Position numbers and translations under genes: made by a program. 15,529 bases of DNA from Clostridia bacterium (GTDB lineage Bacteria; Bacillota_A; Clostridia; TANB77; CAG-508): the NCBI GenBank assembly GCA_017621295.1, contig JAGATI010000090.1, forward strand, positions 1 through 15,529. The letters are read 5' to 3'. This document shows positions 1-6,640 of this stretch, piece by piece. The notes under the pieces were generated by a model, which saw only the letters and a list, made by a program, of their open reading frames with translations, was not told where the DNA came from and did not search any database. The first letter of the stretch is position 1. Every line of letters begins with the position of its first letter.

Positions 1-58
1 AAATTATATAAAAAAAATAAACATAAGTCAACATAAATTACAATGGAAAGGATAAATA

Positions 59-2062
59 ATGAAAAAAAATCTTTATGGACATATACATAGAAAAAGTGAA
101 AATCAAGAAAAAAGATTTTTCTTAAATGAAGAGTTGGTAACTGATATAGATACTGTAAATGAATTATTTCGTTTTGTACAAGAATCACAAAGTCTTTATG
201 GAGAACAAGATTCATTAGGTGCATTTTGGAGTAAACAGCAGATTGTAAGTCTTTATAAAAACATTTATACATTTGGAATGTATGATAAAATTCTTGAAAA
301 ACTAAATGGATTGTATTCAGCATTAGGAAGTGAAGAGTTATTTACAATTGATAAAAAGTTTCTAGATAATCATTATGCCAATTTAAGTGATAGAAGAGAA
401 ATTGCAGCTGCTGGAATGGAACTTGGAAATAGGCTTTCAAAAGTTCCAGGACAACTAATAACAAAAAATATTATACAAAGAGATGAAAATGGAAATGTAA
501 TTCAAAATGGCACAAGACATTGGACGAAATTTTATGTTTCTAAACTATCAGAATTATATAATGAATATCTCGAAAATTCAGGACAGTGGTCATTTATGGA
601 GGGAGTAACTATTAAAAATAGTCCAGAGAGGTTAGGAGTTTTTAATATTGAAAGTAATAATCAGAAAGAATATTATTTATTTTTGAAATGGTTTAGAAGT
701 AAAATAGATAGATTAAGCAATCGAAAATCCTTTTATTGTATGTTTAGAGATTTTTATATGTATTCTAAATTAAAATATTGTGAAAGTTATTTTTACCAGA
801 TGAAACATGAGAATATGGCAGAGCTTATAACCATGCAGGAGCAAGGAGAAATTGGAATTAAAATAACTGATTCTACTAGATTTGATAAAAAGTGTAATAA
901 AAATGAAGAAGAAAGAAAAAATACAATACTATTGAGTACAGAACTTCCAGGATATAGTAAGCCTTATATATTTCATTTCAAATTAGATAGATTAAATAGT
1001 ATATTAGGGAGACCAGAAAGTGAATCTTTAGAGATTGAACCAACTATAGAAAGACAATTAGGACATACATACTTTTCTCATAAATTGACAGAAGAACAAA
1101 TTGAATATATAAAAAAAATACGATGGCAAGAATTAGATGTAATTCCAATAACGAGAGATATTATACAATACATGAAGGGTAGTATTGAAAAAAAACAAGA
1201 ATATGAGATTGCAAAAGAAAGACTAGATAGAGAAAAAAGTAATAAGGGTGATGATAAAGTGAAAAAACAAGAAGATAATGAACAAACAAAAAATGTAAGA
1301 AAATCCTTAATGAAAGATCAACCTTTTACAGATCAATTATGTGAAAGTATAGAGGCTCGTTTAGGGATACATATACCAGAAGATTATAAAAATAGCCAAG
1401 ATAGTAAAACCAGTTTAATGTATAAATCGAAGACACAAAAAATGAAGTTTTCTTTTATGTATAACTATATGAGGGATTTTTTACAAACTAAATTGTCGGA
1501 AACAGGAAAAGTTTTTTCTAATGAAGAATTAACGGATGAAGCAAATAAAATGTATGTATATATGAAGTTATGTGGTAAAGGATTTTGGAATTTAGCATAT
1601 AATGATAAAAGGACAGTAATTTTAGAAGAAGTATATAAAGAATATGGAGATAAATTTAATAGCATAGCTAAAGCAATACAAGAGGGAGTGCCAAGTGATA
1701 GACTAAGGGATTATGTAAAAAAAGAAACGTCTCCTAATTTAAAAAATGGAGTAAGCAAAGGGAAAAGAGACTTTAAAAGCAAAAAAGGGACTGCTAAGGG
1801 CTTAAGTAGTAGAAATAAAAAGAAACAACAAGCTTTTCAAGATGAAGAAGATAAAAGTGTAGACATTAAAAGTAAAAATAATGAAAAGAAAAAAACGACA
1901 GAAGAGTGTATAAAACAAGCTTTAATAGATTCTATAAAAACAAAAAAGGCACAAATAGAATTAAAGAAGAACGAATTATTTTTATTACAACAAGAATTAG
2001 AAAGATTAGAAAAATTGAATGAATCTATGAATGGAAATTATAATATAGGGGAAGATGATTAA
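59..2062 (+). CDS. Uncharacterised 667-residue lysine-rich protein with C-terminal coiled coil
   Basis: I do not recognise the family. The start is supported by an AAAGGA ribosome binding site at 47-52, six bases before the ATG. The first ~370 residues look like a globular, aromatic-rich alpha-helical region (several Trp/Tyr/Phe-rich stretches around 165-250) with no catalytic motif I can name. Residues ~375-410 are a charged helical linker. Residues ~430-560 form a second folded segment. About 565-620 is a Lys/Ser/Asn-rich disordered stretch, followed by a Leu/Glu/Lys heptad-like coiled coil at ~620-655. There is no signal peptide or membrane segment, so it is probably cytoplasmic. The highly basic tail could bind nucleic acid, which is inference only. 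The next gene starts 3 bases after the stop, so the two are probably translated together. It could be an accessory or mobile-element gene, but no integrase, relaxase or replication motif is visible. Confidence 0.8.
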   Translation: MKKNLYGHIHRKSENQEKRFFLNEELVTDIDTVNELFRFVQESQSLYGEQDSLGAFWSKQQIVSLYKNIYTFGMYDKILEKLNGLYSALGSEELFTIDKKFLDNHYANLSDRREIAAAGMELGNRLSKVPGQLITKNIIQRDENGNVIQNGTRHWTKFYVSKLSELYNEYLENSGQWSFMEGVTIKNSPERLGVFNIESNNQKEYYLFLKWFRSKIDRLSNRKSFYCMFRDFYMYSKLKYCESYFYQMKHENMAELITMQEQGEIGIKITDSTRFDKKCNKNEEERKNTILLSTELPGYSKPYIFHFKLDRLNSILGRPESESLEIEPTIERQLGHTYFSHKLTEEQIEYIKKIRWQELDVIPITRDIIQYMKGSIEKKQEYEIAKERLDREKSNKGDDKVKKQEDNEQTKNVRKSLMKDQPFTDQLCESIEARLGIHIPEDYKNSQDSKTSLMYKSKTQKMKFSFMYNYMRDFLQTKLSETGKVFSNEELTDEANKMYVYMKLCGKGFWNLAYNDKRTVILEEVYKEYGDKFNSIAKAIQEGVPSDRLRDYVKKETSPNLKNGVSKGKRDFKSKKGTAKGLSSRNKKKQQAFQDEEDKSVDIKSKNNEKKKTTEECIKQALIDSIKTKKAQIELKKNELFLLQQELERLEKLNESMNGNYNIGEDD

Positions 2063-2065
2063 TAT

Positions 2066-2389
2066 ATGATAGATACTATACAAAAGATATATATTAATAT
2101 AAAAGAGTTTTTGGCTAGTATATTTAAAAAGAAAAATTTGATGTTAGAACAGCATAAAAGTAAAGAAGAAATTAAAATATCTTCTGAATTAACTAATATA
2201 GAAAGATTAAGAAAAGAAAGTGAAAATAGACAAAAGATAAAAGAGATAATAGATATTACAGAGAATAATCCAGGATTACTAGAAAATTTATCTATAAAAC
2301 AGTTACGAGTAATAGATAATTATTATGATGAGAGTCTCGAAGAAATAAATAAAAAAATAGCAAACTTTAGAGCAAAATTAAATAAATAA
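2066..2389 (+). CDS. Uncharacterised 107-residue helical protein coupled to the upstream gene
   Basis: This is a small protein of unknown function whose ATG lies 3 bases after the preceding stop. Its likely ribosome binding site (AGGGGAAG, ~2046-2053) sits inside the end of the upstream gene, which suggests translational coupling. The N-terminal ~22 residues could form an amphipathic helix (IYINIKEFLASIFKKKN) that might touch the membrane. Residues ~40-105 are predicted by composition to be almost all alpha helix with charged heptads, including an NPGLLENLS-type turn near the middle. No catalytic residues stand out. It may act as a partner of the 667-residue protein through its coiled-coil character, but that is inference from adjacency. 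No strong terminator follows; the weak ACAT/ATGT hairpin near 2409-2420 is not convincing. Confidence 0.72.
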   Translation: MIDTIQKIYINIKEFLASIFKKKNLMLEQHKSKEEIKISSELTNIERLRKESENRQKIKEIIDITENNPGLLENLSIKQLRVIDNYYDESLEEINKKIANFRAKLNK

Positions 2390-2480
2390 CTTTCGAAATG
2401 TATTATAACATTAAAATGTAACTTTTTGACGATTTTTGGTATACAAATTATGTGAATATGTATCATAAAATATAAAAATA

Positions 2481-2497
2481 TGACGAAAAATGTCAAA
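2481..2497 (+). promoter_or_regulatory. Tandem Spo0A-box-like heptamers upstream of the DUF6514-like gene
   Basis: TGACGAA (2481-2487) and TGTCAAA (2491-2497) lie in the same orientation exactly 10 bases apart, one helical turn. The first fits the Spo0A box core TGNCGAA, and the second has one change at the G. Tandem boxes one turn apart are typical of Spo0A-controlled promoters. This is a motif match only. In AT-rich DNA such matches also arise by chance. Confidence 0.35.
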
Positions 2498-2540
2498 ATA
2501 TCAAAGAATAAGGCGATGAAAACTTGTTGTAATATGAAAT

Positions 2541-2566
2541 ATTATGTTGTAAAATAGCAACACAAT
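2541..2566. promoter_or_regulatory. Imperfect palindrome just upstream of the DUF6514-like gene
   Basis: The arms ATT-A-TGTTG (2541-2549) and CAACA-C-AAT (2558-2566) form a dyad around an 8-base AT-rich centre, with one mismatched pair. The centre contains TAAAAT (2550-2555), which could be a sigma-A -10 element, with a weak TTGTTG (2524-2529) 20 bases upstream. A repressor bound here would cover the promoter. The regulator is unknown. Confidence 0.35.
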
Positions 2567-2593
2567 ATGAAGAAGAAAGGAGAAAAAGGACCA

Positions 2594-2878
2594 ATGAAAA
2601 GTTTATATGCATGTATAGAAATAAACAAAAATATTAATGAAACAGGAGATAGTGTAACAGAGAAAATTGAGTATTATAAAACAAAAGATGAATTATATGG
2701 AATAGAAGTTGTTAAAGAAAATGATTTACCATGCAAAGAAATAAGTGATATTGCACAAATAACAGAAGATGAGAGTGAAATTGATAGTATATTAGATAAA
2801 TTGGTTAGTAATGGAGTAATGTGCAATTTTGAAGATATTGTGAATGACTTAATGAGAAATTCAATATGTGCTTGTTAA
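2594..2878 (+). CDS. DUF6514-like small protein
   Basis: The protein has 94 residues from the chosen start. An ATG at 2567 is in frame, but it precedes the good ribosome binding site AAAGGAG (2576-2582). The ATG at 2594, 11 bases after that site, is therefore the likelier start. The sequence pattern resembles the DUF6514 family of short Firmicute proteins: a beta strand, then YYKTKDELYGIEVVKE, then an ISDIAQIT-type strand, then a helix with acidic residues and an EDIVNDL ending. It was recognised by eye, so treat the family as provisional. The function is unknown. The C-terminus ends in Cys-Ala-Cys. It is followed 12 bases later by birA, so the two are likely one transcript. The upstream region carries Spo0A-box-like sites and a palindrome. 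Confidence 0.72.
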   Translation: MKSLYACIEINKNINETGDSVTEKIEYYKTKDELYGIEVVKENDLPCKEISDIAQITEDESEIDSILDKLVSNGVMCNFEDIVNDLMRNSICAC

Positions 2879-2890
2879 ACAGGAGAATAT

Positions 2891-3469
2891 ATGAATATAG
2901 AAAAAATAAGAAAAGCTAAAACTAATATTTTAGGAAAAAATATTATATTTTATAAAGAAATTGGTTCTACTCAAGATGAAGCAAAAAGATTAATAAATAC
3001 AAATATAGATAATGGCACAGTTATTTTAGCTAATAGCCAAAAGAAAGGAAGAGGAACAAAGGAAAACATATGGTATACAGGTATTGGAAAAAATATAGCA
3101 ATGACTTTGATTATCTTTCCAAATTGTAATATACAAGAATTAGATGGACTTACTATGTTAATTGCCAAATGTTTAGTAAGTACAATTAGTGAGTTATATA
3201 ACTATGAATTGACAATAAAATACCCAAATGATTTATTTTTAAATGGTAAAAAGATAGCAGGTATATTAACAGAAACTAGTACAAGCAAAAATAAAGTAAA
3301 TCATATATTAATAGGTATAGGGTTTAATATAAATGAAGACAATTTTAATGTAGATACATTAAATATAGCTACTTCATTAAAAAGAGAATATAATAAAGAG
3401 TTCTCAAGAGAAGAAATAATAAAAAAATTTTTAGAAATATTTGAAAATAACATTAAATCAATTATTTAA
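2891..3469 (+). CDS. birA: Biotin-[acetyl-CoA-carboxylase] ligase, catalytic domain only
   Basis: The enzyme activates biotin to biotinyl-AMP and attaches it to a lysine of the biotin carboxyl carrier protein (AccB) in the cytoplasm. Visible motifs are GSTQDEAK (residues 25-32), the biotinyl-AMP loop region QKKGRGT (50-56), KYPND (110-114, KWPND in most relatives), KIAGILTE (121-128) and IGIGFNIN (141-148). At 192 residues it has only the catalytic core. The N-terminal winged helix found in regulatory (class II) BirA is absent, and the usual ~45-residue C-terminal SH3-like domain appears missing, since the protein ends shortly after the last helix. The ribosome binding site AGGAG is at 2881-2885. 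Its probable substrate is encoded at 6790-7251. A terminator follows directly. Lacking a DNA-binding domain, it should not itself repress biotin genes. Confidence 0.93.
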   Translation: MNIEKIRKAKTNILGKNIIFYKEIGSTQDEAKRLINTNIDNGTVILANSQKKGRGTKENIWYTGIGKNIAMTLIIFPNCNIQELDGLTMLIAKCLVSTISELYNYELTIKYPNDLFLNGKKIAGILTETSTSKNKVNHILIGIGFNINEDNFNVDTLNIATSLKREYNKEFSREEIIKKFLEIFENNIKSII

Positions 3470-3488
3470 TTTAATATAATAAGTAAGG

Positions 3489-3520
3489 AATTCCTAATGC
3501 AAAATTTAGGAATTTTTTTT
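3489..3520 (+). terminator. Intrinsic terminator after birA
   Basis: The 9-base arms AATTCCTAA (3489-3497) and TTAGGAATT (3506-3514) pair perfectly around an 8-base loop and run into a T tract to 3520. It closes the DUF6514-birA unit. Confidence 0.88.
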
Positions 3521-3536
3521 ATTTAATAAAAATATA

Positions 3537-3564
3537 TTTACAAAAATAATATTTATGATAAAAT
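3537..3564 (+). promoter_or_regulatory. Sigma-A-type promoter with extended -10 for the small regulator block
   Basis: TTTACA (3537-3542, five of six consensus bases) lies 16 bases before TAAAAT (3559-3564, five of six), which is preceded by TG at 3556-3557 as in extended -10 promoters. Transcription would start near 3571 and leave a leader of about 200 bases before the next gene. Confidence 0.55.
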
Positions 3565-3604
3565 ACAAACAAATATTTGGAATACATACTAACAAATAGG
3601 TTAA

Positions 3605-3640
3605 AATTAACTAAAATTAAATATATAATTAACTAAAATT
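3605..3640 (+). repeat. 14-bp direct repeat in the leader of the HTH regulator
   Basis: AATTAACTAAAATT occurs identically at 3605-3618 and 3627-3640. The copies are 22 bases apart start to start, about two helical turns, so they lie on the same face of the DNA. They sit downstream of the promoter candidate and upstream of the Cro/C1-type gene, a position expected for an autoregulatory site. The rest of 3641-3771 is AT-rich, apart from a short GC-richer patch with CGCCATAGCG (3704-3713). Confidence 0.4.
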
Positions 3641-3771
3641 TAAAAGAAAAAATTAAAAATATAAAAATATATTTAGTAAAACTAACATTATTTTTAATAA
3701 TTCCGCCATAGCGAAAAGGATTTGTGGTTAAATAAAACAAAATATGTACATACTAGAAGTCGGTGGTGAAG

Positions 3772-3972
3772 ATGCAGATAGAAATTTTATTAAAACAAAT
3801 ACGACATGAAAAAAAAGTAACTTTAACTAAACTATCAGATAGAAGTGGGGTTTCAGTTTCTCATATAAGTGATATAGAAAATAATTATAAAATGCCAAGT
3901 TTATTAGTAAGTGTAAAATTAGCAAAAGCTTTAGATGTTGAAATAACAGAATTATATAAGGTAACATGGTAA
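3772..3972 (+). CDS. Cro/C1-type helix-turn-helix transcriptional regulator
   Basis: This is a single-domain XRE-family DNA-binding protein of 66 residues from ATG 3772. The five-helix fold is recognisable: an IRHEKKVTLTKLSDRSG segment (helices 1-2), the recognition region VSVSHISDIENNYKMPS, then LLVSVKLAKALDVEITELY (helices 4-5). In-frame GTG codons at 3763 and 3766 lie within the GGTGGTG ribosome binding site, so I prefer the ATG. There is no effector domain, so it probably acts as a dimeric repressor or activator of local targets, possibly itself through the 14-bp repeats upstream. It is followed after 12 bases by a small gene of unknown function, with which it is probably co-transcribed. 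Confidence 0.9.
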   Translation: MQIEILLKQIRHEKKVTLTKLSDRSGVSVSHISDIENNYKMPSLLVSVKLAKALDVEITELYKVTW

Positions 3973-3984
3973 TGAAGGAAGCTT

Positions 3985-4194
3985 ATGAAAAATAATAAAT
4001 ATGATGTAAAGCTATATTATGAAAAATCACTTAAAGAGCTAGAAAGGTATATAAAAACAACCAGAACTAGACCTAATGAGAAAACTTGGAACAAGTTTGC
4101 TGTGCAAAATGGATATTTGTCTAGTGAATCAATTGGTTATATCTGTGGAATTGGTTTTAACAAGTTATGTAGAAAAATTATAAAAAGGCATTAA
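3985..4194 (+). CDS. Small protein, paralog A of a two-member family (W-x-K-[FY]-A ... L-S-S)
   Basis: This is a 69-residue basic protein of unknown function. It is clearly related to the protein at 4374-4559. Shared positions are Y-x-x-SLKE near residues 12-18, a Trp followed by K-[FY]-A (WNKFA) near 35-39, a YLSSES/FFSSMT segment, and an FN-x-L-x-[RK]-[KM] segment near the C-terminus. The pattern of helix, loop with Pro/Thr, Trp helix, then FNKLCRK resembles a compact homeodomain-like or HTH-like helical unit, but I cannot assign a function. Its ribosome binding site is GAAGGAAG (3973-3980). It lies immediately downstream of the XRE regulator and ends inside a terminator, so regulator and small protein form a closed two-gene unit. 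Confidence 0.75.
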   Translation: MKNNKYDVKLYYEKSLKELERYIKTTRTRPNEKTWNKFAVQNGYLSSESIGYICGIGFNKLCRKIIKRH

Positions 4195-4228
4195 ATAAAT
4201 AATATAATATAATATTTAATGTTTTTTT
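4189..4228 (+). terminator. Intrinsic terminator overlapping the stop codon of paralog A
   Basis: CATTAAAT (4189-4196) pairs perfectly with ATTTAATG (4214-4221) and is followed by seven T (4222-4228). The left arm includes the last codon and the stop codon of the preceding gene. The sequence TTTTTTTATTATGC after this hairpin recurs exactly at 4281-4294. Confidence 0.72.
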
Positions 4229-4261
4229 ATTATGCTTAAATAATATTAGGCATTTATTTGC

Positions 4262-4290
4262 AAAAAAATCTTAATTTTGATTTTTTTATT
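4262..4290. terminator. Second A/T hairpin with T tract, possibly bidirectional
   Basis: AAAAAAATC (4262-4270) pairs with GATTTTTTT (4279-4287) around an 8-base loop. The flanking A and T runs would allow termination in either direction. It separates paralog A from the promoter region of paralog B. Confidence 0.45.
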
Positions 4291-4295
4291 ATGCA

Positions 4296-4329
4296 TTCGA
4301 CAAAATTCGCGATACAAGGTTAATATAAA
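4296..4329 (+). promoter_or_regulatory. Consensus Spo0A box overlapping a promoter for paralog B
   Basis: TTCGACAAA at 4296-4304 is the exact reverse complement of the Spo0A box TTTGTCGAA. It overlaps TCGACA (4297-4302, five of six -35 bases). TATAAA (4324-4329, five of six) lies 21 bases downstream. A box overlapping the -35 with over-long spacing is the arrangement known for Spo0A-activated sigma-A promoters such as spoIIG. That this is functional is inference. Confidence 0.5.
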
Positions 4330-4373
4330 TGTATATAATAATTTATATATAATTACTATAAAGAGGTGAGTAT

Positions 4374-4559
4374 ATGAATTATTATCTAAGAAGTTTAAAA
4401 GAATTCAAGAGAAAGCTTAAAGAAAATAGCGAAATAACAAAAGAAGAATGGGACAAATATGCTCATGAGAACTATTTTTTTAGTTCTATGACTTTAGAAG
4501 CACATTTTGATGTATATAGCTTTAATGTTTTAAAAAAAATGGTACAGCGACAATTATAA
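4374..4559 (+). CDS. Small protein, paralog B of the two-member family
   Basis: This is a 61-residue basic protein of unknown function with a strong ribosome binding site (AGAGGTGAG, 4361-4369) before ATG 4374. It aligns over almost its whole length with the protein at 3985-4194. Shared elements are the SLKEF/SLKEL start, the EEWDKYAHEN/KTWNKFAVQN segment with its Trp, an FFSS/YLSS motif and an FN-x-L-[KC] segment. It has its own promoter candidate carrying a Spo0A box, so it may be expressed at a different time from paralog A, for instance on entry into sporulation (inference). It lacks the first ~8 residues of paralog A and the CR cysteine-arginine pair near the end. No terminator is seen until 4691. 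Confidence 0.75.
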   Translation: MNYYLRSLKEFKRKLKENSEITKEEWDKYAHENYFFSSMTLEAHFDVYSFNVLKKMVQRQL

Positions 4560-4690
4560 ACCACTGTACTTTAACATTAAAGAAATAAATACAAAGTGTA
4601 AAAAGATAATTTACTTAAAATATTAAAAATAGTTATAGCTAAAATCGTACTAAGTAAACTGTAAATATATAAATGTTATAAAAATGGCAA

Positions 4691-4731
4691 AACACAATGG
4701 TATTAATATATCTATATCATTGTGTTTTTTT
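4691..4731 (+). terminator. Intrinsic terminator upstream of fabD
   Basis: The arms 4691-4703 and 4714-4726 form a 13-pair stem with one G-U wobble (outer part AACACAATG / CATTGTGTT) and a 10-base loop. A T run follows to 4731. It isolates the fatty-acid operon from the small-protein block. Confidence 0.82.
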
Positions 4732-4747
4732 GCAAAGATATATCAAA

Positions 4748-4780
4748 TCTGACCAGTCAGACTAATAGATAAAATATACT
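4748..4780 (+). promoter_or_regulatory. Palindromic operator candidate for the fatty-acid operon
   Basis: TCTGACCAGTCAGA (4748-4761) is a perfect dyad of 6-base arms with a CA centre, unusual in such AT-rich sequence. CTGACC within it matches four of six -35 bases. TAAAAT (4770-4775, spacing 15) and TATACT (4775-4780, spacing 20) are -10 candidates. Firmicute fatty-acid operons are commonly controlled at such sites by FapR or the MarR-type FabT, but this dyad does not clearly match either consensus as I know it. The regulator is therefore left open. Confidence 0.45.
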
Positions 4781-4906
4781 GTTTAAGGTAAAATACTACT
4801 TGCTTTATAAGGGACAAATGTGATATATGAATAATAAAGTTATAATAAATAGAATAAAGTTTATATAATTAATAAGGATAATAAAAATTATGGAGGTATA
4901 ATATTA

Positions 4907-5854
4907 ATGAAAACAGCTTTTTTATTCCCAGGACAAGGAGCACAATTTATAGGAATGGGAAAAGATATATGTGAAAAATATGAAGAAGCAAATAAAGTGT
5001 ATGAACAAGCAAGTAAAATTTTAGGAATAGATGTGAAAAAAATGTGTTTTGAAGGAACAGAAGAAGAACTTAATAAAACACAAAATACACAAATTGCAAT
5101 AGCTGTTACAAGTTTAGCTATACTAGAAGTTTTAAAGTCTAAGGGAATTAAAGCAGACGTTTCTGTAGGATTAAGTTTAGGTGAATATGTTGCATTAATA
5201 TATTCAGGCTATATTAGTTTTGAAGAGGGAATAAAGCTTTTAGAAAAAAGAGGATATTATATGGCAAGTTTCCTTCCAGAGGGTAATTTTGAAATGGCTG
5301 CAGTTATTGGCTTAGATAGTTCTATTATAGAAGATGTTTGCAAAAAAATAAGAGCAAATGGTAAATTTGTTGTTCCTGCAAATTATAATTATTCAGATCA
5401 AACCGTAATTTCTGGCGAATCTGAAGGAATAGAAGATGCAATAATAGAACTTAATAATTTAAATGCAAAAAGAGTTATTAAATTAAAAACAAGCGGTCCT
5501 TTTCACACAGAGAAGTTAAATAAAGCGAGAGAATTATTTTCTAAAGAATTAGAAAAGGCAAGTTTTAGCATAAATGAAAATAAAGTAATAAAAAATATAG
5601 ATGGGGATTTTTACAAAAAAGAAGATAATTTTAGAGATATTTTAGCAAATCATATTGTAAGTTCTGTGAGATTTGATAAGGCAATAAAAAAAATGAAGGA
5701 TGAAGGAATAGATATAGATGTAGAAATTGGACCTGGAAAGGCTTTATCTGGATTTGTAAAAAAAGAGCTTAAAGGTGAAGAAATAAGAGTGTTTTCTGTA
5801 AGTGATGTAAAGTCTTTAGAAGAATTTGTAAATTCAGATATAAATGTGATATAA
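4907..5854 (+). CDS. fabD: Malonyl-CoA:ACP transacylase
   Basis: It transfers the malonyl group from CoA to acyl carrier protein, supplying extender units for type II fatty-acid synthesis in the cytoplasm. The 315-residue length is normal. The N-terminal FPGQGAQ (7-13) is the family signature. The nucleophile elbow GLSLGE (88-93) puts the catalytic Ser at 90, and the common His before it is Leu, as in many Clostridia. Arg115 in EKRG should hold the malonyl carboxylate, and His200 in SGPFHT is the catalytic partner. The ribosome binding site GGAGG lies 10 bases before the ATG. It is the first gene of this operon; fabH and fabK, which often precede it in related clusters, are not here. fabG starts 45 bases downstream. 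Confidence 0.96.
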   Translation: MKTAFLFPGQGAQFIGMGKDICEKYEEANKVYEQASKILGIDVKKMCFEGTEEELNKTQNTQIAIAVTSLAILEVLKSKGIKADVSVGLSLGEYVALIYSGYISFEEGIKLLEKRGYYMASFLPEGNFEMAAVIGLDSSIIEDVCKKIRANGKFVVPANYNYSDQTVISGESEGIEDAIIELNNLNAKRVIKLKTSGPFHTEKLNKARELFSKELEKASFSINENKVIKNIDGDFYKKEDNFRDILANHIVSSVRFDKAIKKMKDEGIDIDVEIGPGKALSGFVKKELKGEEIRVFSVSDVKSLEEFVNSDINVI

Positions 5855-5899
5855 CGTGTATAACTTTAGATAATCTATAATGAAGGGATTGAAAGAGAT

Positions 5900-6640
5900 A
5901 TGGATAAAAAAGTAGCTTTTATTACAGGTGGTTCAAGAGGGATTGGTAAGGAAATTGCAAGAAGATTTGCTGAAAATGGATATAACATAGTAGTAAATTA
6001 TGTTTCAGATAAGACAGATGTAACAAAGTTAGAAAATGAATTAAATCAAAATGGAAATGTAGAAGTTTTATGTGTAAAAGGTGATGTGACAGATTTTGCT
6101 ACATGCGAAGAAATAGTAAAAAATGCAATAGAAAAATTTGGAAAGATAGATGTTTTAGTAAATAATGCAGGAATTACTAAAGATAATTTATTAATGAGAA
6201 TGAAAGAAGAAGATTTTGATAAAGTTATAAATGTTAATTTAAAAGGAACATTTAATATGACTAAAAATGTTATTAGTTATATGATGAAACAAAGAAACGG
6301 AAGAATTGTAAATATTTCATCTGTAGTTGGAGTTAGTGGTAACGCAGGTCAAGCAAATTATGCAGCATCAAAAGCAGGAATTATAGGATTTACAAAAAGT
6401 ATAGCTAAAGAACTTGCAAGTAGAAATATTTTAGCAAATGCAGTGGCACCTGGATTTATAGAAACAGATATGACAGATGTGTTATCAGATACAGTAAAAG
6501 AATCTATTCATTCTCAAATCCCATTAAGAAAAATGGGAAAAGCAGAAGAAGTAGCAAATGCTGTATATTTCTTAGGAGCTGAAGAAAATACATATATAAC
6601 AGGTCAAGTTTTAAATGTTGATGGTGGAATGATTATGTAA
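5900..6640 (+). CDS. fabG: 3-oxoacyl-ACP reductase
   Basis: This NADPH-dependent short-chain dehydrogenase reduces beta-ketoacyl-ACP to 3-hydroxyacyl-ACP. At 246 residues it is of standard length. The Rossmann motif TGGSRGIG is at 9-16, NNAG at 88-91, and the catalytic Asn in NVNLKG at ~113. Ser140/141 lies in NISSVVG, with Tyr154 and Lys158 in the YAASK segment. PGFIETDMT and the C-terminal GQVLNVDGGMIM are typical of FabG. The gene follows fabD and feeds FabZ encoded further downstream. The ribosome binding site is mediocre (GAAAGAG close to the ATG or AAGGG further away), so the start is supported mainly by homology. Confidence 0.96.
   Translation: MDKKVAFITGGSRGIGKEIARRFAENGYNIVVNYVSDKTDVTKLENELNQNGNVEVLCVKGDVTDFATCEEIVKNAIEKFGKIDVLVNNAGITKDNLLMRMKEEDFDKVINVNLKGTFNMTKNVISYMMKQRNGRIVNISSVVGVSGNAGQANYAASKAGIIGFTKSIAKELASRNILANAVAPGFIETDMTDVLSDTVKESIHSQIPLRKMGKAEEVANAVYFLGAEENTYITGQVLNVDGGMIM

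Larger units (their letters stand above)
4560..4906. other. 347-bp intergenic region before the fatty-acid operon
   Basis: No open reading frame of credible length or codon use is present. The stretch holds, in order, an AT-rich spacer (4560-4690), a terminator (4691-4731), a palindromic operator candidate with overlapping promoter elements (4748-4780), and an AT-rich leader with TATAAT at 4841-4846 that lacks a good -35. It ends with the GGAGG ribosome binding site of fabD (4892-4896). Confidence 0.7.

Noticed and set aside
88..120. FabD Leu instead of His in the GHSLGE motif (protein positions 88-93 of the gene at 4907) as a defective active site
   Set aside because: GLSLGE occurs commonly in Clostridial FabD and the catalytic Ser, Arg and His are all present.
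2401..2430. Terminator after the 107-residue gene
   Set aside because: The only hairpin (ACAT/ATGT with a 4-base loop) is too short, although a short T run follows.
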